5,303 nt of DNA, from positions 1 through 5,303 of the forward strand of contig JAUWEU010000057.1 in the NCBI GenBank assembly GCA_030608125.1, written 5' to 3'. Under the pieces are notes generated by a model that saw only the letters and a program-made list of their open reading frames with translations, was not told the DNA's origin and searched no databases. Shown in pieces: positions 1-5,202 of this stretch. The position numbers were made by a program, and so were the translations under genes. How positions within the stretch are numbered: the stretch's first letter is position 1; each line of letters starts with the position of its first letter. This DNA is from Dehalococcoidia bacterium. GTDB taxonomy: Bacteria; Chloroflexota; Dehalococcoidia; Dehalococcoidales; W498.

Positions 1-53
1 GGCATAGCCCTTGAGGATACCCCTCAGGGGACGGTGTGGAAGCGTAAGCGATA
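1..53 (+). repeat. Dispersed repeat, copy 1 (head block)
   Basis: This 53-bp block aligns without gaps to 2744-2796, with 47 of 53 bases identical by hand count. The most conserved part is the end, around GTGGAAGCGTAAGCGATA (36-53). Both copies can form a small GC hairpin in the middle, here CCCC-TCA-GGGG, although the paired bases differ between copies. The block starts at base 1, so it may continue to the left of the window. It lies outside coding sequence in both places. Confidence 0.8.
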
Positions 54-95
54 ACCCATCGATTTATCACGCAAGCGAACTATAGTAAAGGGAGT

Positions 96-120
96 TTTAG
101 AGGGGCGTAGCCCCTCTAAA
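96..120. repeat. Perfect 11-bp inverted repeat (hairpin)
   Basis: TTTAGAGGGGC at 96-106 pairs perfectly with GCCCCTCTAAA at 110-120 across a 3-nt GTA loop. The stem is stable in RNA from either strand, but no run of T follows on either side, so it is not a classic intrinsic terminator. It lies between the head block (1-53) and tail block (251-275) of repeat copy 1 and has no counterpart in copy 2. It may therefore be a separate small palindromic element. Confidence 0.75.
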
Positions 121-250
121 GAAATTATCTTCCCCTTCCCCGGTAATGCAGAATGCGGCTGAGGTGCTAGCCTATGGAACAGGGGTGGTGCTTGAATAGA
201 TGAAGAGTTGAACTCCATCCTGTCCACCAAAGGGAACTTTCCCACACCGC

Positions 251-275
251 TACGCCTCTCAGTAACAAACCGCCC
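251..275 (+). repeat. Dispersed repeat, copy 1 (tail block)
   Basis: This 25-bp block matches 2843-2867 at 20 of 25 positions, sharing CCTCT-N-AGTAACA and a closing GCCC. It follows the head block in the same order and orientation in both places, which suggests the two blocks belong to one element. The gap between blocks is 197 bp here and 46 bp in the other copy. Confidence 0.55.
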
Positions 276-342
276 GAATGTGTAATGAGATACGGGGAAA
301 GGCGGTGGGTAAAGGTGGAAAAAGGTAAGAGTAAGGGGGGTA

Positions 343-371
343 TTGACCTTCCTCTAAACTTATGATATAGT
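343..371 (+). promoter_or_regulatory. Sigma70-type promoter for the DUF4870-lipoprotein pair
   Basis: A -35 box TTGACC (343-348) and a -10 box TATAGT (366-371) are separated by exactly 17 bp, and each differs from consensus at one position. Transcription would start near 378, giving a leader of about 25 nt that carries the AAAGGAGG ribosome binding site (387-394). No other element intervenes. This is a prediction from sequence pattern only. Confidence 0.65.
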
Positions 372-402
372 TACCTTCAATATGAGAAAGGAGGATTGAG
401 CA

Positions 403-759
403 ATGAGTGAAACCGAAGGTAAAACAAGCATGGGGATGGAGCCAAATGTGGCTGGATTACTGTGCTACGTGTTGGGTTGGCTAACCGGGTTGATATTTTT
501 TCTCATGGAAAAGGAAAACAAGTTCGTCCGTTTTCATGCCATGCAGTCTATAGTCGTCTTTGGTGCACTTACAGTGGTCAGCATCATTCTCGGCTTCATA
601 CCATTTACATTTACTCTTTGGATGGTAGCTTCGGTAATCAGCTGGCTCCTCTGGGTACTCACCTTAGTCCTGTGGATAATACTGATGATTAAGGCTTATC
701 AGGGGCAGAAATTCAAGCTCCCCTGGGCGGGTAATTTCGCCGAAAAGCAGGCTGGATAA
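403..759 (+). CDS. DUF4870 / Tic20-like small integral membrane protein
   Basis: This 118-residue protein sits in the cytoplasmic membrane. It has the layout of the DUF4870 (UPF0132, Tic20-like) family: a short polar N-terminus, three hydrophobic helices at about residues 15-34, 48-68 and 76-97, and a polar tail. The family signature is clear: N15-VAGLLCYVLGW in helix 1, the charged loop with EKENKFVRFHAMQS (36-49) before helix 2, and the tail IKAYQGQKFKLPWAG (96-110). Length is normal for the family. The biochemical role of bacterial members is unknown, and the resemblance to chloroplast Tic20 does not by itself imply protein import. The ATG start is well supported: AAAGGAGG ends 8 nt upstream. 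The gene is first in a likely two-gene unit with the lipoprotein 63 bp downstream. Confidence 0.88.
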   Translation: MSETEGKTSMGMEPNVAGLLCYVLGWLTGLIFFLMEKENKFVRFHAMQSIVVFGALTVVSIILGFIPFTFTLWMVASVISWLLWVLTLVLWIILMIKAYQGQKFKLPWAGNFAEKQAG

Positions 760-822
760 GGAGCTATAGTCTCGGAGAACCTTGGAACAATAGACTAAGT
801 AATTAGGAAGGGAGGAATCAAA

Positions 823-1293
823 TTGAAAAAAGTAATATCATTGGTGCTGGTAGTGGTCATGATGTTAGGCTGCATTGGTCTCGTCGCCTGTGGCGGAGGG
901 GATGCTGAAACCGCACCACCGTCCAACGGTGAGACAGTTCCTCCATCTAATGGAGAGCCGACGCCGTCAGAAGATGGTCTTACCTGGAATGACATGCCTG
1001 TATACCCCGGGGCTAATCGGATACAAGAAATGACCTGGACAATACCCTCAGAAGAGGGAGAATGGACACAGTTAGAGTGGCGCTATTATGAAACCGGAGC
1101 CAGCATTAGCACGGTGACTGATTTTTATAAATCCCAAATGCCCGGTAACGGCTGGGAGGAGATGTTTTGGATGGAAATGGAGGAGATGCAGTGGGGTTAC
1201 TACAGCAAGAATAACGAGCAGGATGTGGCTTGGGTGTGGATTGGCTCTGAGGAAGGTGAGACCGTTATCAGCCTCATGAGAGCTACTGAATAG
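823..1293 (+). CDS. Putative lipoprotein, Trp-rich acidic domain, function unknown
   Basis: This is a predicted 156-residue exported lipoprotein. It has a basic N-terminus (MKK), a hydrophobic core and a lipobox LVAC with the lipidated Cys at 23, then GGG. Residues about 27-52 are a disordered linker containing two PPSNGE repeats (32-37 and 40-45). The rest is a compact domain starting MPVYPGANR (58-66), with YYETGAS (88-94), DFYKSQMPGNGW (100-111) and a closing strand ETVISLM. It holds nine Trp in about 100 residues and is strongly acidic. The pattern of a VYPGA opening and a DFYK helix recurs in uncharacterised secreted proteins, but I cannot name a family or function. The start is TTG at 823, chosen because GGGAGG (810-815) lies 7 nt upstream and the signal peptide begins there. 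Two stop codons follow in tandem. It is probably co-transcribed with the DUF4870 gene. Confidence 0.85.
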   Translation: MKKVISLVLVVVMMLGCIGLVACGGGDAETAPPSNGETVPPSNGEPTPSEDGLTWNDMPVYPGANRIQEMTWTIPSEEGEWTQLEWRYYETGASISTVTDFYKSQMPGNGWEEMFWMEMEEMQWGYYSKNNEQDVAWVWIGSEEGETVISLMRATE

Positions 1294-1329
1294 TAGGAGA
1301 AACCTTGTAAAAGCCTTATGACCCCTTAA

Positions 1330-1731
1330 CTAAACGATTCGCCAATCTCTACAGCCTTGTTGAATAAGGGATAAGTATTCCGTTGAAGGCTGTGTTTCCT
1401 CTAATTGCCCGGATTTGATATAGGTTATGGCTTTGATAGGCTCACCATCTTCATCAAATACCGTGATATTAAATTTGGTGTAGTTACCGGGATAACCTTC
1501 GTAGCTATCCAAACGCCTTAAATCTCTGTCTGAGACTTCATAAATAGCTCCGAGAACCCTTTCTCCCCGGAAAGGCTTGATGCTGGCAACTCCGCCTCGC
1601 CACTGCCTAGACCAGCCGACAAACACCAGCTTGTAATTATGAAGGGTAGCTACAAACATAGGCTTGCTGTCTGGGCACTGTTCTAGCATTTGTTTTTTGT
1701 TGAGATTGGAACCATAGGCAAAATAATACAT
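1330..1731 (-). CDS. Gamma-glutamylcyclotransferase-like (AIG2/GGCT fold) protein
   Basis: This 133-residue cytoplasmic protein belongs to the GGCT/AIG2-like family. Known members release 5-oxoproline from gamma-glutamyl amines or amino acids; the substrate here is unknown. Hallmarks are the N-terminal substrate-loop motif YGSN (6-9), directly after MYYFA, and the acidic residue E78 in LDSYEGYP (74-81) at the place of the family's catalytic Glu. The C-terminal pattern PSTEYLSLIQQG (115-126) is also typical. Length is normal. The ATG follows the MscS stop codon by 9 nt, and there is no good ribosome binding site at the usual distance (the closest G-rich patch is about 20 nt away). Translation is probably coupled to the channel gene. 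It converges on the lipoprotein gene across a 36-bp gap that has no visible terminator. Confidence 0.87.
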   Translation of the reverse strand: MYYFAYGSNLNKKQMLEQCPDSKPMFVATLHNYKLVFVGWSRQWRGGVASIKPFRGERVLGAIYEVSDRDLRRLDSYEGYPGNYTKFNITVFDEDGEPIKAITYIKSGQLEETQPSTEYLSLIQQGCRDWRIV

Positions 1732-1740
1732 TGTTATTGC

Positions 1741-2613
1741 TTATTGTCCAGCCACCGACTGCCCCGGAGAGTTGCCAAAATAGACCTCGGTGTGGGGCCA
1801 GGGTATCTCTATCCCCTGCTCGTCAAACACCTTCTTAATCCTTCGCCTAAGCTCACCCATTACAGCCCACTGTTTGATGGGCTGAGTTTCGCCTACCACC
1901 TTAATGATGATTCCTGAATCTTCAAAAGCATCTACTCGAAGAAGCCAGGGAGTCTTTGATATTAGAAGTGGCGCCCAATCCGGGTCCTCAGCTAATTCTT
2001 CCCAGGTTTTCCTGATTATGGACATTACTCGGTCAAGGTCTTCTTTATAGGCCACGCTGATATTCAAATGGGCTCTGGACCACAGCTTGGTGTAGTTCCC
2101 AGTCACCCTGATTTCGCCGTTGGGAACAATATGTAGGGTACCATCAAGGTCTCTGAGAAGAGTTCTCCTGAGGTTAACTGCTTCTACCACACCGACCACA
2201 CTCGCGACCTTAATTACATCACCCACATTGTATTGATTCTCAATCATGATAATGAAGCCAGCGATGAGGTCTTTTACCAGACTCTGAGCGCCAAAGCCAA
2301 CAGCAATACCAACTACGCCAAATCCGACTATTAGAGCAGCAATGTCAATTCCCAACTCAGTAAGAACTAAGAATACGCCGATGACGATAATTACCACATC
2401 AATCATGCCCGTAAACAGTCGGGTCAATGTCGCCTTTCGTTTCTTGATTTCCAGTTCAGGCTGACCTTCCATCGTCTTGGCGAGTGTTCTCCCGATTGTT
2501 CTAGGGACTGTCTTCTTCAGAAGGACATAGGCGATTAGACAGAGGGCGAGGATAATTAGAATCTTGGTGCCGTGCTGTAACAGCCAATCTGTTATAGGTG
2601 TCCAATCAGTCAT
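1741..2613 (-). CDS. MscS-family mechanosensitive ion channel
   Basis: This 290-residue inner-membrane channel should open under membrane tension and release solutes during hypo-osmotic shock. Three hydrophobic helices lie at about 17-33, 68-86 and 90-124. The third contains the Gly/Ala-rich pore stretch GVVGIAVGFGAQSLVKD (99-115), typical of MscS TM3. It is followed by the beta domain (NVGDVIKV at 129-136, LHIVPNGEI at 160-168) and the cytoplasmic alpha/beta domain ending in GIEIPWPH (267-274). Length fits small MscS proteins. A longer frame opens at TTG 2631, but ATG at 2613 is preferred: GGGGAGG (2620-2626) sits 6 nt before it and would lie inside the coding region if TTG were used. It heads a unit with the GGCT-like gene 9 nt downstream. 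A promoter candidate lies at 2657-2685. Confidence 0.93.
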   Translation of the reverse strand: MTDWTPITDWLLQHGTKILIILALCLIAYVLLKKTVPRTIGRTLAKTMEGQPELEIKKRKATLTRLFTGMIDVVIIVIGVFLVLTELGIDIAALIVGFGVVGIAVGFGAQSLVKDLIAGFIIMIENQYNVGDVIKVASVVGVVEAVNLRRTLLRDLDGTLHIVPNGEIRVTGNYTKLWSRAHLNISVAYKEDLDRVMSIIRKTWEELAEDPDWAPLLISKTPWLLRVDAFEDSGIIIKVVGETQPIKQWAVMGELRRRIKKVFDEQGIEIPWPHTEVYFGNSPGQSVAGQ

Positions 2614-2619
2614 TCTGTA

Positions 2620-2626
2620 CCTCCCC
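2620..2626 (-). promoter_or_regulatory. Ribosome binding site that fixes the MscS start
   Basis: On the minus strand this reads GGGGAGG and lies 6 nt before the ATG at 2613-2611. It decides between that ATG and the in-frame TTG at 2631-2629, which has no upstream Shine-Dalgarno sequence. Confidence 0.8.
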
Positions 2627-2656
2627 GACAAGATTTAAACTGCTTGCTATATACCC

Positions 2657-2685
2657 ATTCTACGCTGACTGCTCTCTGGGGGCAA
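2657..2685 (-). promoter_or_regulatory. Sigma70-type promoter candidate for MscS-GGCT
   Basis: Read on the minus strand, a -35 box TTGCCC (2685-2680; 4 of 6 consensus bases) and a -10 box TAGAAT (2662-2657; 5 of 6) are spaced by 17 bp. The ribosome binding site follows about 30 nt later. It lies between repeat copy 2 and the gene. Pattern evidence only. Confidence 0.5.
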
Positions 2686-2743
2686 GAGGGGAAGCCAAGC
2701 AATGGCAGCTTGCCGATACCATCTGGGCTAAACCAGGTGAGTG

Positions 2744-2796
2744 GGCATAGCTCTGGAGGATAGCCGTCACGGGACGGCGTGGAAGCGTAAGCGATA
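2744..2796 (+). repeat. Dispersed repeat, copy 2 (head block)
   Basis: This block is 47/53 identical to bases 1-53 without gaps. It contains a perfect small hairpin, GCCGTC-ACGG-GACGGC, and ends with GTGGAAGCGTAAGCGATA. It sits in the 255-bp spacer between the stop of the trpD-like gene and the MscS promoter. The rest of that spacer holds other small inverted repeats (CATCTGG at 2720-2726 with CCAGGTG at 2733-2739; GGCAAG at 2681-2686 with CTTGCC at 2709-2714) and no gene. No intrinsic terminator with a T-run is visible after the trpD-like gene. Confidence 0.8.
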
Positions 2797-2842
2797 GTCT
2801 CTGGGGGTAAGTTATATGGCAAATGTAGCCTTTATTCTCAGT

Positions 2843-2867
2843 TACACCTCTTAGTAACAGTCTGCCC
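2843..2867 (+). repeat. Dispersed repeat, copy 2 (tail block)
   Basis: This block matches 251-275 at 20 of 25 bases and follows the head block in the same order. In this copy the block overlaps a small hairpin, GTTAC (2841-2845) pairing with GTAAC (2854-2858); copy 1 has one mismatch in the same stem. Confidence 0.55.
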
Positions 2868-2886
2868 TTTCGCCAATGCTAGCCGT

Positions 2887-3999
2887 CTATACCCGGGCTA
2901 ATAGATAATCGAGCCTGGCTAGTCCGGCTTCAGGACAGGAATTCTGTTCTTCTACCCATCGTCTCAATTTGGCAATTGCCTGACCAGATTCAATAGTTTC
3001 TCTGGCTTTGTTTATTCCTTCTTTGAAATCCCTTACTTTATCCATCAAGTACAGAATAGGCGCTGTGTTAAGACAGACAATATCACACTTCGGACCCTGG
3101 TCTTTGGCGCATAATATCCTGAGAAAATTCAGAGCTTCCTCCTCTATATTTGCCGATGGTAATAGGTCTTCATAGGTGGCACGTTGGATACCAAAATCTT
3201 CGGGGACAAGACTATAGTTAGTAATCCGCCCGTCTTCATGCAATTGTGCAATTTTCGTCTCACCGAGAGAAGAAATCTCATCCATGCCTTTACTGCCATC
3301 TGCGTTTAAACCGTGAACGACAAGGGCTCTCTTGTAGCCAATCTCTTTCATTAATCGGGCAACAGGTTTTGTCAATGCCTTAGAATAGACTCCTCTTACC
3401 CCGTATCTGGGCAGGGCAGGATTAGCCAGGGAAGCAGCAATATTAAGAATGGTGCCAAAGCGAATCTGTGATAAGATTCGGCCTAGGGCTTGAGGATGAA
3501 CCATAGGGCTCATGCCGTTAAAAATACCGATGCCTGCCTTTTCAATACTGCGTTTGACAATTTCCACATTACACTCCACATCAACCCCGAGGGCTTCAAG
3601 TATATCAACCGCTCCACAGGTGGAGGTAAGAGCTCTGGCTCCGTGTTTAGCCATGTAGATACCATTAGCCGCTGCCACTATAGCTGCCGCGGTGCTGATG
3701 TTGAATGTCTTTAATTCATCCATTCCGGTACCGCAGTTCTCAACCAAAGGCTCAGGTGTAAATGGGTTCACTTTCACTGTATCTAGTTCAAAAATGGCGT
3801 CCCAGCTTCCCGCAATCTCCTCCGGCGTTTCTCCCTTAGCCGTGAGGACTATTATGAAAGCTCCCTGTTGTAGGTCCGGTTGCTCATTCAGGAGCACCTG
3901 ATAATACATTTCCCTGGTTTCTTGACGGGTCAAGTTTCTCCCCCGTGCTACCTCAGACACTTTCTTGCCAAATTCCTTTAGCCTTTTATCGTCAAACAT
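2887..3999 (-). CDS. TrpD-like (anthranilate phosphoribosyltransferase family) protein, divergent, B12-regulated
   Basis: This 370-residue cytoplasmic enzyme belongs to the anthranilate phosphoribosyltransferase (TrpD) family, which transfers phosphoribose from PRPP to an aromatic acceptor. The helical N-terminal domain has KGETPEEIAGSW (55-66). The PRPP site follows: CGTGMDE (89-95, usual GTGGD), TFNISTAAA (98-106), then KHGAR (118-122), TSTCGAVDILEALGVD (125-140) and the acidic metal-binding GMDE (238-241). NTAP (311-314) matches the family's NAA. Two features are unusual: KHGAR replaces KHGNR, whose Asn contacts anthranilate in known TrpDs, and IAASLANP (187-194) replaces the usual LLGPLTNP. 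No other tryptophan genes are nearby and the operon has a cobalamin riboswitch, so I doubt a tryptophan role. A different aromatic acceptor is plausible but unproven. The ATG start is firm: AGGAGGT (4013-4007) lies 7 nt upstream. Its first codons are part of a 61-bp tandem duplication. Confidence 0.87.
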   Translation of the reverse strand: MFDDKRLKEFGKKVSEVARGRNLTRQETREMYYQVLLNEQPDLQQGAFIIVLTAKGETPEEIAGSWDAIFELDTVKVNPFTPEPLVENCGTGMDELKTFNISTAAAIVAAANGIYMAKHGARALTSTCGAVDILEALGVDVECNVEIVKRSIEKAGIGIFNGMSPMVHPQALGRILSQIRFGTILNIAASLANPALPRYGVRGVYSKALTKPVARLMKEIGYKRALVVHGLNADGSKGMDEISSLGETKIAQLHEDGRITNYSLVPEDFGIQRATYEDLLPSANIEEEALNFLRILCAKDQGPKCDIVCLNTAPILYLMDKVRDFKEGINKARETIESGQAIAKLRRWVEEQNSCPEAGLARLDYLLARV

Positions 4000-4044
4000 A
4001 TGTGTTACCTCCTAATTTAGAATTCTATTACCGCTACTTTCATG
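3984..4044 (-). repeat. 61-bp tandem duplication, unit with the live trpD start
   Basis: This unit is 53/61 identical to the adjacent unit 4045-4105, and seven of the eight differences are transitions. In minus-strand order it holds a relic of the dehydrogenase tail (ATG at 4043, reading MKVAVIEF then a stop at 4019-4017, against the true tail MKVVVTEF), the ribosome binding site and the first codons of the trpD-like gene. The dehydrogenase relic is not attached to any gene body. Confidence 0.9.
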
Positions 4045-4105
4045 TTTTATTGCTAAATATATGTATTACCTCCTTATTTAGAATTCTGTTACCACTACTT
4101 TCATG
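4045..4105 (-). repeat. 61-bp tandem duplication, unit with the live dehydrogenase end
   Basis: This is the partner of 3984-4044. It holds the functional dehydrogenase C-terminus and stop (4080-4078), a ribosome-binding-site copy (AGGAGGT, 4074-4068) and a decayed copy of the trpD start in which ATG has become ATA (4060-4058). The next bases (TTTAGCAATAAAA) still resemble the true start (TTTGACGATAAAA). Confidence 0.9.
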
Positions 4106-5118
4106 CCACTATGCTCCATCAGGTAATCAATCCCCTCATGGATTGCTTCTAATGATATTCGCTTGGTGACCAGCCAGTTAACATTTACTTGCCCCGAAGC
4201 CATAAGCTCAAGAGCCAAGCGATTTTGGTCTGCCGTGCAGCCGTAGGCTCCGACAAAGGTGATTTCCCGGTAATGGAGAAAGTTAGCATCAAAATGAAGT
4301 TGACTTTTCTCCGGTGGTAGACCTGAGAAAAAGCAAACCCGACCACGCGGCGCCAGAAGCTCCAAAATAGGGTACTCTATGGCAGAGTCTGGGCAAGCCA
4401 GCATGATTACATCAACTCCCCGACCTTCCGTTTCTTGCTTCACAACCTCCTTTAGATTCTCTTTAGAGACATTGATTAGACGAGAGGGTTCTGCCGCGAT
4501 GGACATCATAATCCGCTTTAGAGACCTTTCTGCAAGTAGAATCTGCTTAACTCCTTTAGCCCGGGCTAGCATAGTTTGTAAACAACCCATTGGACCAGCC
4601 CCCAGGATAAGCACCACATCTTTACTGTCTAGGCGCACAAGCTCCAGACCATTGAGACAACAGGCTAGAGGCTCAGCAAAAGTAGCTTCCACGAAACTAA
4701 GTCCAGACGGAATCAGATTGACAGCTCCACAGGCTACACTTTGGGCAGGTACGGCCAGATACTGGGCAAACCCACCGTGATGGGTAAAACCAAGAATGCC
4801 TATGTGGTCACATTGATTGGGCGCTCCTCGCTGGCAGGCAGGGCAGCTATTACAACTTATCCCGGGCGCAATCTGCACCCGTTCTCCACTTCTAAAGGGA
4901 ATATCACCGGTACCAGTTTCAATCACCACTCCAGCAATTTCATGACCCAGAATACGTGGGTAGATTAGGTCCCGCTGCCCGTGCCTAAACATCTTTATAT
5001 CTGTAGCACAGATTGAGCATGCTTCCACTTTGACAACAAGCCCTTTTGCCGGGGGTTCAGGGTCAGGGACTTGGGTAATAACCAACTGACCGGGGGATTT
5101 CAACAACGCCGCTTTCAT
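4078..5118 (-). CDS. Zinc-dependent medium-chain alcohol/polyol dehydrogenase
   Basis: This 346-residue cytoplasmic oxidoreductase belongs to the zinc medium-chain dehydrogenase superfamily (sorbitol / threonine dehydrogenase-like branch), which oxidises an alcohol or reduces a carbonyl with NAD(P). The catalytic zinc ligands are visible as C37 in CSICATD (34-40), H59-E60 in GHE (58-60) and E149 in FAEP. The structural zinc cysteines are C89, C92, C95 and C103. The Rossmann nucleotide loop is GAGPMG (173-178), and the acidic E197 after the second strand favours NAD over NADP. Length is normal and the C-terminus MKVVVTEF is intact. The substrate cannot be read from sequence. The ATG is preceded by AAGGAG (5131-5126) with a 7-nt gap. 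It is the first gene after a cobalamin riboswitch and is followed, after 78 bp, by the trpD-like gene. Confidence 0.92.
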   Translation of the reverse strand: MKAALLKSPGQLVITQVPDPEPPAKGLVVKVEACSICATDIKMFRHGQRDLIYPRILGHEIAGVVIETGTGDIPFRSGERVQIAPGISCNSCPACQRGAPNQCDHIGILGFTHHGGFAQYLAVPAQSVACGAVNLIPSGLSFVEATFAEPLACCLNGLELVRLDSKDVVLILGAGPMGCLQTMLARAKGVKQILLAERSLKRIMMSIAAEPSRLINVSKENLKEVVKQETEGRGVDVIMLACPDSAIEYPILELLAPRGRVCFFSGLPPEKSQLHFDANFLHYREITFVGAYGCTADQNRLALELMASGQVNVNWLVTKRISLEAIHEGIDYLMEHSGMKVVVTEF

Positions 5119-5148
5119 AGCCTATCTCCTTAACAACTCGTTTATATT

Positions 5149-5185
5149 AAAAAAATCCCTAAACCAAAATCTGGTTTAGGGATTT
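5149..5185 (-). terminator. Intrinsic terminator of the riboswitch expression platform
   Basis: On the minus strand AAATCCCTAAACC (5185-5173) pairs perfectly with GGTTTAGGGATTT (5165-5153) across a 7-nt loop. The stem runs straight into a T tract, with seven T in total at 5155-5149. It lies between the B12 aptamer and the dehydrogenase ribosome binding site, about 18 nt upstream of that site. This placement is typical of a leader attenuator rather than the end of an upstream gene. Confidence 0.9.
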
Positions 5186-5202
5186 ACCATCTCCCTCAAA
5201 CC
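5173..5202 (-). promoter_or_regulatory. Antiterminator stem competing with the terminator
   Basis: GGTTTGAGGGA (minus strand, 5202-5192) can pair with TCCCTAAACC (5182-5173), the 5' arm of the terminator, with a single bulged G. Formation of this stem would prevent the terminator. The first arm also forms the 3' side of the P13 hairpin (5196-5203), so the two folds exclude each other. Confidence 0.75.

Larger units (their letters stand above)
1..402. other. Gene-free left flank
   Basis: I see no convincing gene here. The only long reading frame (minus strand, 24-245, GTG start) has no ribosome binding site, matches no family I know and runs through a dispersed repeat and a perfect hairpin. 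The stretch holds repeat copy 1 (1-53), a hairpin (96-120), a patch of weak nested inverted repeats (about 179-229, for example GGTGG at 184-188 with CCACC at 224-228), a short second repeat block (251-275), a nearly C-free purine-rich tract (about 292-340) and the promoter of the first plus-strand gene. Confidence 0.7.

Noticed and set aside
24..245. Minus-strand 73-residue reading frame
   Set aside because: It has a GTG start without a ribosome binding site, runs through the dispersed repeat and the perfect hairpin, and resembles no known protein.
343..366. TATGAT (361-366) as the -10 box for TTGACC
   Set aside because: The spacer would be only 12 bp. TATAGT at 366-371 gives the ideal 17 bp.
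462..692. 76-residue plus-strand frame inside the DUF4870 gene
   Set aside because: It is an out-of-frame shadow of the DUF4870 protein with no ribosome binding site.
767..797. TAGTCT/AGACTA inverted repeat between the DUF4870 and lipoprotein genes as a terminator
   Set aside because: It has only 6 bp of stem, a 19-nt loop and no T-run, and the two genes look co-transcribed.
2614..2631. Longer MscS start at TTG 2631
   Set aside because: The good ribosome binding site at 2620-2626 lies downstream of that TTG and is ideally spaced for ATG 2613.
2610..2822. Minus-strand 70-residue reading frame in the MscS upstream spacer
   Set aside because: It crosses repeat copy 2 and the MscS promoter and runs over the MscS start in another frame. 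It has no ribosome binding site and no recognisable family.
4017..4043. 8-codon frame MKVAVIEF as a real leader peptide gene
   Set aside because: It is best explained as a copied dehydrogenase tail. Its nearest ribosome binding site is about 25 nt away. It is kept only as a question in the duplication finding.
4379..4968. Plus-strand reading frames opposite the dehydrogenase gene
   Set aside because: They are antisense shadows of a well-supported gene with intact zinc and Rossmann motifs. The plus-strand translations resemble no family.
5149..5185. Hairpin as the 3' terminator of a gene to the right
   Set aside because: A riboswitch aptamer lies directly upstream of it on the same strand and its arm overlaps an antiterminator, so it is part of the leader of the dehydrogenase gene.
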